DNA of 19,476 bases from Hemicentrotus pulcherrimus (lineage: Eukaryota; Echinodermata; Echinoidea; Camarodonta; Strongylocentrotidae): positions 3,098-22,573 of the forward strand of contig BEXV01002709.1 in the NCBI GenBank assembly GCA_003118195.1. Direction: 5' to 3'. Below are positions 12,401-19,476 of this stretch, one piece after another; the stretch's first letter is position 1, and every line of letters starts with the position of its first letter. The notes under the pieces are model-generated. The model saw only the letters and a list, made by a program, of their open reading frames with translations, searched no databases and was not told where the DNA came from. Made by a program: the position numbers and the translations under genes.

Positions 12401-13951
12401 ACCCCCCAGGGGCGTATTCTAGCCCGAATTTGCACTATTTACCAGCATGCATTTTAGCAAAGCAAAGATACGTTATTTCGGATATCCTCACATTCAATAG
12501 TACTATTACCTCTAGAATATTATTAGCAATACTTTTTTCTCCAAAGCGCACAAGTGCCACCGTTGGGATTCGAATCACGGACCGTTTGATCCACCGTTCG
12601 GAGATCACTAAACCACCGCACTTCTACGTTTCGGGGATGACGTGTGGCTTTACATTTTATAATTTTCATTTTTCCATCATCGCAATTTAGTAAAGAAAGA
12701 AATCCGATCTGCCATTATTCTGATAAGAATGATATCCAACGACCTTTAAAATCGGGAAAGGTTAACCTCTTTACCAAATTGTAACTTTCTTCAAAGGATC
12801 TGTCTGTAGGATTTGTTAGACCTTGAAATCAGACAAAAGCCTGAAAGCTGGCTTCCCTGACAAAATCCCCAATTACTGAGTTTTCCAGGGATGGACATAG
12901 AACACACTCACCAACAACAAGGACAGTCTTGTTGGCGTAGGAATCCGCTTTCCTGTAATCATTACTGTGTGAGATCTCGCCCTCGAACTCGTCCTGTCCC
13001 GGGTAGGTCGGCATCTTCGCCTGGCTGAACATCCCTGTACAAACCATCACTGCATCGAAGATATCGGTGCTCTCCCCGCCTGGTCCTTCCGTGGTCACCG
13101 ACCACCTTCCCGTGATGTCATAGTCTTCGGCTTCCTCCAGCTTGAGTACTTTGGTGCTGAACCGGATATGCTTGAGTAGACCAAAGTGTTCGGCGTAGTC
13201 CTCGTAGTACTTGCCTAAGCGTTTGCCGGGGATGTAGGGAGGACAGTCCTTGGGGAAGGGGTAGTCGCTGTAGCACATCATTTCCTTGCTGGAGTTGGTA
13301 ATCAGGGCGTGGTAGAGGGCGCTCTCCTCATGGTTAGTTCTCACCTCGTCTCTGAACACCCAGACACCACCTGAGAGGGGATTGTTTGAGAAACAGGGAT
13401 GTTAAGATTTGAAACATCACCAGCGCAACGTTCCATGAAACCGTAGTAAGAACAAGGTCTTAGACAATTTATTGAAGCGCGTGTATTACATTTAACGTGT
13501 GTTTCAATGGTATGTCGGGCAACTTGTACTTATGACGGTTTCATGAAACAATGCCTAGGAGTTTATCAATAACATTGGCTTGGAGAAAAGCCATTGCTGC
13601 TATAATCATGATAATCAGAGTGCACATGATTATTGTTACAAACATTCATGTAATAATGTAAAATAGGCTATCTTTGATGATAACATGCCGGGGAAGAGTC
13701 GCCGGAGCATTTTTGACGGACCACCGAATATAACCCATATGCCCATCTGTAGTGATATTTAAACAAAAGATGAATGCATCAACAGGAGAAAATATGCATA
13801 CATTTAGCATGACTTGTAATACAGTCTTAGACTTACCAACTTTCTCGTCCCTCTCGAAGCACACGGGTTCGAATCCCTCCTCCAGACAAGTCTTAATTGA
13901 GACCAAGCCACTCACACCAGCTCCTATCACGGCAACCTTCTTAACAGCCAT
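6107..13951 (-). CDS. FMO: Flavin-containing monooxygenase (FMO5-like), complete gene of seven coding exons
   Basis: FMOs use FAD, NADPH and O2 to oxygenate soft nucleophiles (N, S) or ketones at the ER membrane. Joining 13951-13837, 13370-12912, 11879-11824, 11440-11208, 8833-8673, 7509-7265 and 6424-6107 gives 1587 nt (528 residues and TAA), close to the usual 530-550. Every intron starts GT and ends AG, and phases agree at all junctions (1,1,0,2,1,0). Landmarks: FAD-binding GAGVSG at 10-15; N64 in NSSKEM, matching the catalytic Asn region; FMO motif [11 protein letters not shown] at 167-177; NADPH region from 192, with GGSHSAGD instead of GxGxxG; ATGY at 325-328; QARW at 382-385; hydrophobic C-terminal anchor at about 510-528. 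The start is set by an in-frame TGA five codons upstream and a good context (AAAATGG). Paralogue identity within FMO is uncertain; [11 protein letters not shown] recalls vertebrate FMO5. Confidence 0.95.
7265..7509 (-). CDS. FMO: FMO coding exon 6
   Basis: Encodes residues 342-423. The acceptor TTCATTTTCAG has AG at 7511-7510 and the donor is TTC|GTAAGT at 7264-7263, phase 0. It contains LYQYVFP, the hydrophobic FACVGFV strand and [13 protein letters not shown], all strongly family-like. Intron 6 is 840 bp. Confidence 0.94.
7622..8340. repeat. Degenerate array of CACTGTG / CCACAGTGTGG words in FMO intron 5
   Basis: Across about 700 bases the words CACTGTG, CACAGTG, TGTGGT and ACCACA recur at short irregular intervals. 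Clear examples are near 7664, 7773 (ACACTGTGGTAACACTGTG), 7811 (CACCACAGTGTGGTCACAG), 7880, 7927, 7986, 8121, 8152 and 8176. The word is nearly self-complementary, so copies appear in both orientations. No precise unit length survives, which suggests an old, decayed minisatellite. Recurrence is seen directly; origin is inference. Confidence 0.65.
8673..8833 (-). CDS. FMO: FMO coding exon 5 (ATGY motif)
   Basis: Encodes residues 288-341 plus one base of Asp342. The acceptor TACTCTGCAG has AG at 8835-8834 and the donor is GCAG|GTGCGT at 8672-8671. It includes [15 protein letters not shown], the conserved FATGY-type strand and turn. Intron 5 is 1163 bp and contains a degenerate repeat array. Confidence 0.93.
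9202..9303 (+). repeat. Two tandem copies of a 51-bp sequence
   Basis: Copy 1 (9202-9249) and copy 2 (9253-9303) both begin TATCAATCTATTTAAGATGTT and end near CGTAT(A/T)GATATGC, with a few substitutions and indels between. They lie in FMO intron 4. Confidence 0.8.
9598..9910 (-). mobile_element. Non-LTR retrotransposon (LINE) 3'-end remnant, frameshifted
   Basis: Reading the minus strand, one frame gives RYGDRALS and the next gives [15 protein letters not shown], then [13 protein letters not shown], ending in a stop. This order ([24 protein letters not shown]) is the familiar C-terminal end of LINE reverse-transcriptase ORFs in marine invertebrates. The change of frame between the two blocks, and the absence of recognisable RT domains upstream, show that it is a dead, 5'-truncated copy. 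It lies in FMO intron 4 in the same orientation as the gene. The right boundary is uncertain and the clade is not assigned. Confidence 0.75.
10621..10648 (+). repeat. (AAACTTG)4 tandem tail
   Basis: Four perfect AAACTTG units directly follow ATAAATAA. Short tandem repeats in this setting are typical 3' tails of LINEs or of SINEs mobilised by them, so a plus-strand retroelement may end here. The body (about 10440-10620) is not recognisable by eye. Confidence 0.6.
11208..11440 (-). CDS. FMO: FMO coding exon 4
   Basis: Encodes residues 211-287 plus two bases of Arg288. It carries the family blocks [19 protein letters not shown] and VNDDIANR. The acceptor CTTATATTAG has AG at 11442-11441. The donor is AACAG|GTTCGT at 11207-11206, a weaker +4/+5 context than the others. 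An in-frame TAG lies just upstream at the acceptor, so translation cannot continue from the intron. Intron 4 is 2374 bp. Confidence 0.93.
11487..11560 (-). repeat. tRNA-like SINE head (pol III A/B boxes), degenerate
   Basis: On the minus strand TGCAGATCGGTAG resembles a pol III A box, and GGGTTCGAGACC is a near-perfect B box (GGTTCGANNCC) about 35 bases later. The T-arm stem has only three of five pairs, so this is not a functional tRNA. It lies in FMO intron 3. Confidence 0.45.
11824..11879 (-). CDS. FMO: FMO coding exon 3 (56-nt micro-exon, NADPH-binding turn)
   Basis: This exon of 56 nt encodes residues 192-210, [20 protein letters not shown] found it by the need to bridge exons 2 and 4 in phase. 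The acceptor is TTTTCAACAG (AG at 11881-11880) and the donor AAG|GTAATA (GT at 11823-11822). It aligns with the family stretch GMGNSGTDIAVEAS, but the second and third glycines of GxGxxG are Ser and Ala. Intron 3 is 383 bp. Confidence 0.88.
12551..12624 (-). repeat. tRNA-like SINE head, degenerate
   Basis: On the minus strand GGTGGTTTAGTGATC is followed by a B box, GATTCGAATCCC. Six of seven acceptor-stem pairs can form (AAGTGCG with GGCACTT), but the T stem does not fold and spacing is off by several bases. A tRNA-derived SINE fragment in FMO intron 2 is the likeliest explanation. Confidence 0.4.
12912..13370 (-). CDS. FMO: FMO coding exon 2 (catalytic Asn and FMO identifying motif)
   Basis: Encodes residues 39-192. 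The acceptor CCCCTCTCAG has AG at 13372-13371, and the donor is G|GTGAGT at 12911-12910. The join to exon 1 restores Gly-Gly-Val-Trp, matching the family GGLW. It contains [16 protein letters not shown] (N64), DAVMVCTG (144-151) and FxGxxxHxxxY (167-177), and ends at the VLVVG strand of the NADPH fold. Intron 2 is 1032 bp. Confidence 0.95.
13425..13554. repeat. Imperfect palindromic (fold-back) sequence in FMO intron 1
   Basis: Arm 13430-13456 matches the reverse complement of 13523-13549 at 23 of 27 positions (core CATGAAACCGT). Weaker complementarity continues inward to a centre near 13489/13490 and a few bases outward. There is no coding capacity; it could be a small decayed MITE. Confidence 0.6.
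13837..13951 (-). CDS. FMO: FMO coding exon 1 (FAD-binding Rossmann motif)
   Basis: Encodes residues 1-38 plus one base of Gly39. It contains GAGVSG (10-15) and the acidic end of the first beta-alpha-beta unit (CFERDEKVG). The donor is G|GTAAGT with GT at 13836-13835, phase 1. Intron 1 is 466 bp. Confidence 0.95.
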
Positions 13952-14124
13952 TTTGACTGCACTTCAAACCATGCACAGATTGCAAGAAAACTGGTAGAAA
14001 ATGTGTGATTGATCGACGTTGATTCCAAGAGATGATGTCGAAGGCACTTCTCCTCAGTTCCGTTTATCTATTTTGTTTTAAAAGTAAAATGAGCAATAAC
14101 GTTTAAAAAGAAGAGTAAATTAGG

Positions 14125-14141
14125 AGTAGTAGTAGTAGTAG
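14125..14141. repeat. (AGT)n microsatellite
   Basis: A run of AGT trinucleotides of 17 bases, followed by the imperfect AAGTAGT. Confidence 0.9.
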
Positions 14142-14542
14142 AAGTAGTGGCAACTGACAAGGTAGACTGACTGGAGGTAGAGAAAGAGACATCGATCACG
14201 TCGACAAAATGAACAATCTATACTTAAATAGTCAAGCCCAACGATAGGTATACAATCACGTTTGACCAAATGAACGCTAAGACCGCAGAGTAACTTACTT
14301 TGATAAACCTGAATTTGAACAAAAGCCTAAAACGCAGTAAATAGTTGTGTATCGACTATCACCTCCATGATATACTGCAAACGACAATCATTTTGAGTTT
14401 GTTTCGATCATTTCGTTTTCTAACCTGCACGTGACTATGCCTTTCCAATAATGAGCAACAATATCATAACAGAAAGCAACATTTGGTTTCTTTTCCGCGG
14501 AGGATATTGCGTGCATATCCGCCAGGCATAGCAAAAATTGTT

Positions 14543-14564
14543 CGGGGAAAAGGTCTTTTCCCCG
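14543..14564. repeat. Perfect 10-bp stem hairpin
   Basis: CGGGGAAAAG (14543-14552) and CTTTTCCCCG (14555-14564) are exact reverse complements around a 2-base centre. A second, imperfect hairpin (GCGGAGGATAT against ATATCCGC) lies just before it at about 14498-14523. Confidence 0.85.
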
Positions 14565-15469
14565 GGTGCCCTGTAAAGAGGATTAATTTCATCGCGACTT
14601 CCGTTCGACATTTACAATGATTTTATTTACGACTCTTGATACATGAATCTAGCGTGTGATATTGAGCTGCGTTCGGCAACGTCATAATTTGAGCGGTCAA
14701 ATAAGCTGGTATCTAAGCTGGTATATAATAGGTCTATTAGCCTTTTGGAAACAATGCTGGGTATTTTGTTACTTTCAAAAACGTAATGTTTACATTATCA
14801 TAATAAGCACTTTCCACAAATTGTACACTTCAGTGACTTTATACGTTATAATATCAAATGAAATCCATAAAAAAAAGTTTTAAAAACAGCAGGCAAAAGT
14901 AGGACATTATTGGGTTTTTTCAGAAAATCTAGGCCAAGTTAATTTATTAACCCTCCTTTTTCTCTTTGAGCACCTTGGAAGGTGGATATTTACACTATAT
15001 TAATGTCCAATATTTTTTATCGTCATTATCATTATTTTTGACAAAAAAACTAATTAGGCCTGTAAAATTATGGCTGTAATAGTGTATAAGTCTGATTTAA
15101 TGGTCTGTATTTGAATATACATGGAGATTGAAAATATACTTCTGATATCCACATAAATACGAAGCTTCGAAATTCGAAGAAGTGAATAAGAGTATGAGTA
15201 TGATTATCTAAAATGAAAATAATTGAAGTTTGCATAATTTGGCTATAAAATGTTTTACAATGTGCTGGTGGTGTTATAACCGCAACGCATAAACATGCAG
15301 TTTAGCCTTGTACTGTTATGTATCAGTGAGAGATGCCTTATACACACTGAGATTTAATGAAATCAAATTTGATTACAGTAATGATAGTGATGACAAGACT
15401 GCGTCTGTGACTGGCGCAGTATTTGACGCACCTTGTGAGATTGACGCCATGTCCGAAGTGAATGCAAAC

Positions 15470-15508
15470 CATAGAGATATATACTTAATAGTAGTATATA
15501 TCTCTATG
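15470..15508. mobile_element. 39-bp perfect palindrome flanked by 8-bp direct repeats
   Basis: CATAGAGATATATACT (15470-15485) and its exact reverse complement (15493-15508) flank a 7-base loop. The unit is bracketed by ATGCAAAC at 15462-15469 and again at 15509-15516. An 8-bp duplication is typical of hAT and P-type insertions, so this may be a minimal terminal-inverted-repeat element or an internally deleted remnant. The structure is seen directly; the transposon origin is inferred. Confidence 0.6.
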
Positions 15509-15709
15509 ATGCAAACTGAACTGTGTACGCAATGATAGTCTATTATGGAGTACTGACGCATGCACTAATTGCATGCATATAGGCTTCATGAGGTTAATAT
15601 TATAAGCGTAGGTAATGACGCAATGAAAATGACGCATCGTTACACTGATTATAATGTATAGCGACTGATCTTTAGTTTTATTTGTCAGGTACTCATTAAC
15701 ATTTGCGTG

Positions 15710-15808
15710 TTGAAGAAAGGGACATGTCTTGCCAAAGGAAACCAGTACTGGGCTTGGACTCGATCCCTCAACCTCTAGATTTACAGTCCAATGTAAGAAC
15801 ATTTACGC
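15710..15808 (-). repeat. tRNA-Tyr-like SINE fragment
   Basis: On the minus strand the order is TGGCGTAAATG (A-box-like), an anticodon-type arm TTGGACTGTAAATCTAG with GTA in the loop, and a B box GGATCGAGTCC, then CAAGCCCAGTACTGG and TTTCCTTTGGCAAGACATG as a SINE-like body. The T stem is broken, so it is not a working tRNA gene. Confidence 0.5.
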
Positions 15809-16713
15809 CAAACACGACACATGCACAAGTTAAGCATCTAATATACAATGTCGCACATAAGATGTGGATATGAAATCGGAATAAGAATTTTCCACTCTTT
15901 GTAAATACTTTGTATGTGTTCTAAATTGATTTCAAGTGGTAACAGTTTTAAGTACGCCATGTCAAAATGCGTTCACTTTCGAAATTCCTGATTGGGGTAG
16001 CATTGATATACAATTTATTTGTATAAATTATGTGCAGTAATTGCAGTCCTGAACTAATTTGTTAAAGATAAATTCAAACATAATTGTCAGTGCATACTCG
16101 TTATTGTTTGTTGGCCCATTGATATTATTAATCTAATCAAATAAAGCGGTTAATGTCGAAAGACCCTGCCTGAATTCAAAATGAGATCTTAAGAAGTATA
16201 TTGTGTATATCTACAAAGTCAATTAATCTTTTGTAGATGCAATTTTTCTAATATTTAAAAAAAAATAGCATCTGATAAAGGCCATTTTCCTTTATGAATA
16301 AAATAATAAATAGTTAAAATGATTGATAAATGAACTAATAAGAAGCTAATCTACTTTTATTAATTGATATACGTAAGAGGAATAACTCACCTTGTCCCAG
16401 TTATATACACTGCCAGATCTAAAGACGCTATGAACAGACATCCAACTGCTACGAAGCGACGCTCTCTATTGGAATGCCGCGAACTGTTGAATACCCATTC
16501 ATCTTACAAGATTTACAAAGTCAAATGTGAACGTTGTATAAATTCCTTATAATTATCACTCGGTACCAGTATAATTTGAAATTGCAGCTAAGCATTTTGT
16601 TGGTCTTGTTCCTATCAGTACGTGCTAAATTCTACCAGCACTTCAGTGACTTAGCCAGGGACCCTGGTGTCTGGTTCGGAAGTAGATGATAATGATAATC
16701 AAGAAGAAAGACC

Positions 16714-16841
16714 TTTTGTAACTTTGATGGCCCCTCCTAACCACATTAGCACTGAAAGCGTAAACAAACGAACGTTTGAGGCAAAGAAATTGTCGTGAGC
16801 CAGCAAGTCAACGAAACACTTTCCGTTAAACTTCATTTTAG
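16714..16841 (+). repeat. Diverged dispersed repeat, copy 1
   Basis: This shares the ordered blocks AACTTTGATG, GCCCC, CGAACGTTTGA and CGTGAGCCAG with a second copy about 360 bases downstream. Similarity is clear but interrupted by indels. Confidence 0.65.
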
Positions 16842-17012
16842 ATTTTATTTTGTGTGTGTAGGGGATACTACTGTGTGTCTAGTATAGCCGTTGTTATAAT
16901 CAATGACCTTTCCACAATATTGATAAGTAGGGTAAGGAGAGGAACCTCTCTAGTCTAGGGAGCTGTTACATGTTCATGTTATTTTTGTTTTGGGGGTGGA
17001 TGATTTTCAAAC

Positions 17013-17013
<1 letters not shown>

Positions 17014-17052
<39 letters not shown>

Positions 17053-17054
17053 CA
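17014..17054. repeat. (CA)n microsatellite
   Basis: A CA dinucleotide run of about 41 bases with a single CG interruption near 17045. Confidence 0.95.
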
Positions 17055-17070
17055 ATGTATGTTTATATAT

Positions 17071-17202
17071 TTTGTTCTAACTTTGATGAGCCCCCCATCC
17101 CCTCCCACAATCCCTGCATCAGTGCTGAGAGCTAAATCAACCGAACGTTTGACAAGATAGTTTCGTGAGCCAGAAAGACAGCGAAGTACTGCATTCTTTT
17201 CA
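17071..17202 (+). repeat. Diverged dispersed repeat, copy 2
   Basis: Carries the same ordered blocks as copy 1 (AACTTTGATG, GCCCC, CGAACGTTTGA, CGTGAGCCAG), in the same orientation. A CA microsatellite lies between the copies. Confidence 0.65.
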
Positions 17203-17688
17203 TTTGAACCCGATCGCCAAATAGGCGCTGTGATACAGTTACTGTAAGAGAGATATACAAGTGCCAATATTGTATGGTAGTGTGATTAATACACTATGTA
17301 TCCGAACGTTTTTATTGCAATGCATTTTCGTTTTGCGTTGACTTATTGTCATTACCGCAACATTCATGGCAGCCAAAATTGTTTTAATTTGAGCTTTGCC
17401 TAAGTTAAGCATTTATAGTGAGGAAAAAAAAATAAACATCTTCCCGTAAAATTCTTGTTTAAGTTCTAATTTTCATTTCTAGTAAGAAATATACTCATTT
17501 ACAATCAATGTGTAAACAGAATACATGTATAAAAAGACAATATAATATATCATATATAAAGATAGTAACAGACATAGCATTGGGCCTAAATATTTTTTTT
17601 TGTAAGTACTTGAATATAAAAACTCAATTTTGCTTTGATATTTCAATTGACATGCCTGTTTTGCCAATGTAAGCATAGTTCTTACATC

Positions 17689-17739
17689 CTCATACTGTCA
17701 CACTCTTGCCACTGAAGAAGAGTGTGAAACGAACCTGTT

Positions 17740-17772
<33 letters not shown>

Positions 17773-17840
17773 GACAAGCCATCGCCCTCCGCCTGACGGA
17801 TGGAGGGTTTTAAGGCCGTTTTTTGTTTTTCACACTCTCT
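17689..17840. repeat. Hairpin plus 31-base poly-T and GC-rich hairpin, retroelement-like
   Basis: TCACACTCTT and AAGAGTGTGA form a 10-bp stem at about 17698-17727. A 31-base T run follows at 17741-17771, then a GC-rich hairpin (CCCTCCG against CGGATGGAGGG). CACACTCT recurs near 17832. On the minus strand the T run is a poly-A, as at the end of a short retrotransposed element. The family is not recognised. Confidence 0.5.
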
Positions 17841-19352
17841 AATTTTACGACTATAAGTAGAATTGCTGCATTTTCATTTAATGTAAGTTTACTTTTAATT
17901 TCATTCTCTAGACCCATAGGAAGAACAATTTTGTGATATTAACAAAGCTGAGTGGGCTATCCTGCCAATCATAATATTCTTGATGTAAAATGTACTTTTC
18001 TATTTTGTTTTTATTGTCTTGTTATATATCGATTTGGATACCATACCATATCAGATATTAAGTATATCATAGGAATAAAGTTGGTCTAGCTATCCAGCGT
18101 CGCAACCTTACCCTGTATGGATCACTCGACCGGGTCGAGCTGTCAATGATATGTGAACGAGTTATTCAGGTTGTATGTTGGTCGGGCTGTCCTGAAATTA
18201 AACCCGTTATAAATACCAACACATATCAATGAGAATATTGAATTATGAATATCTGAAGCAAATTTGTATTAACCACTTTGTAACATATTACATTTTACAA
18301 TAGAGACCTTTTGAATTGAGTCTGCACCTCTCACATATATTTACATATCTAGATTATGGTAAAGAAAGTTAGTTTGTGCAAAATGAAATAGTTTTTCTAC
18401 AATTCAATTTTTTTTAAATATTTCCGATTGTAGACAATCCGGAAGAAAACGAATCATATTCTTTTTTAAAATAAGCAATAGTGTAAAATTGTATAATAAA
18501 GGTCATCTCACCTCGAAACTGATTTTTTATATAACATTTAAATATCGAAGAGCACAACAAACAAAAACAACCCAAAAAACATCATTGCCAATACTATGTC
18601 ATATTCATTTATATTTTCAAGGGGGAAAACATAAATCGAGGGGAGTTGTGACTGGCAGATTGGTGGAACCCTGTCTGAAAGTACGGAAATGTTCTTTACT
18701 TGTTTTAATAATTCACACTAAAGTCAATACTGATTGCTTAGAGCTAATGTATATACACTTAGTCACATTACTGTACTGTACTATACTGTACTCTACGTGA
18801 TTTGAATGATTATATCGCACTTCAAACTTTACAAAGGTACTTATATATTAACCAAAAATAGAGTATTTTTTATCGAGTATATTATTGGCAGAACAATAGT
18901 CACGTGACACTCAACAATATGTCATGTTTTCACGAGCATACAGTAAATATAACATCCTTTTTGGCAAGGTAAACCACGAATAAAGGTGATTTAGACTTAA
19001 TGTAATAGAGAGGGCTTGATTTGAAAGGATAAAAAATACCCTTAATCTTATAAAACAAAAATATTGCATTTTGTTGTTCAATATAACATAACTTCACCTC
19101 CAAATTCCCTCGTGCCATCAAATGTCAACGTCGGCTTGCGACCCCGGCGAAATATGATATCACTCTGAAATTTTTAAATTTTTTTGGTTCATATATTCTG
19201 TTACATTGAATACTGGAGCATGTTATATTTGTATCATATTTCGTATTGTATCTCTGAGTAAATAATTGACAGAAAGACTAGATACATTTTTTAAATGCCC
19301 ATCATAATTGACCGTCATTACGGTAAACAACCGTTGACCAACCTAAATAAAG

Positions 19353-19404
19353 ATTTACCCAATATTGGGTTAATGGGAACATGAATGTTTGTAATTGGGT
19401 AAAT
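19353..19404. repeat. 11-bp inverted repeat around a 14-bp palindrome
   Basis: ATTTACCCAAT (19353-19363) and ATTGGGTAAAT (19394-19404) are exact reverse complements. The left copy overlaps the perfect palindrome ACCCAATATTGGGT. Function unknown. Confidence 0.6.
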
Positions 19405-19476
19405 TCTGTACTTAATCTTGGTTTTCAAAACATTGATATCATTATTAATAATATCAATAATAAAAATAATAATGAC

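Larger units (their letters stand above)
13952..19476. other. Region upstream of FMO, repeats only
   Basis: About 5.5 kb contains the FMO promoter and 5' UTR, which I cannot delimit: I see no convincing TATA box or upstream exon. I see no coding exon on either strand; the open frames are short, AT-driven and without known motifs. The repeats found here are listed individually. Confidence 0.55.

Noticed and set aside
13866..13876. Exact pol III B box GGTTCGAATCC on the plus strand
   Set aside because: It lies in FMO coding exon 1 (Glu-Gly-Phe-Glu-Pro codons on the other strand), with no A box at the right distance and no tRNA fold.
15308..15535. 75-codon plus-strand open frame
   Set aside because: It runs through the 39-bp palindrome and has no motif; the opposite strand is equally open.
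18489..18800. 103-codon plus-strand open frame
   Set aside because: It has no ATG start and no recognisable domain, and its end is made of repeated CTGTACT words.
19087..19163. Short minus-strand coding-like stretch (RRGRKPTLTFDGTREFGG)
   Set aside because: It reads like protein and is locally more GC-rich, but has no acceptor or donor in suitable places and no recognised family.

Overview
This is AT-rich nuclear DNA from an animal. It has spliced genes with GT/AG introns, abundant microsatellites, fold-back elements, a decayed LINE and tRNA-derived SINE-like pieces. The two genes are a nuclear receptor of NR2E type and a membrane-anchored flavin-containing monooxygenase (FMO). Together with the style of the interspersed repeats they suggest a marine invertebrate, most likely a deuterostome such as a sea urchin. 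The organism assignment is inference, not something the sequence proves.

Both genes lie on the minus strand. At the left edge (302-1055) is the first coding exon of the nuclear receptor, with a Ser/Thr/Pro-rich N-terminal region of about 180 residues and a complete two-zinc-finger DNA-binding domain. It ends at a splice donor, and the hinge and ligand-binding exons lie beyond position 1. Positions 1056-5824 are intergenic: simple repeats, no supportable gene. Positions 5825-6102 hold a 278-bp fold-back element ending 4 bases from the FMO stop codon.

Positions 6107-13951 hold a complete FMO gene. I assembled it by hand as seven coding exons with consistent phases and consensus splice sites, giving 528 residues with an FAD motif, the FMO identifying motif, an NADPH-binding region with an unusual sequence, and a C-terminal membrane anchor. 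Its introns carry a palindromic element (intron 1), tRNA-like SINE pieces (introns 2 and 3), a frameshifted LINE 3' end, a repeat tail and a 51-bp duplication (intron 4), and a roughly 700-bp degenerate array of CACTGTG/CCACAGTGTGG words (intron 5).

Positions 13952-19476 lie upstream of FMO. I find no coding gene there, only repeats: hairpins, a tRNA-Tyr-like SINE piece, a 39-bp perfect palindrome flanked by 8-bp direct repeats, two diverged copies of a 130-bp sequence, a CA microsatellite and a poly-T tract beside a hairpin. The two genes have no evident functional link beyond adjacency: one is a transcription factor and the other an ER drug/metabolite oxygenase.
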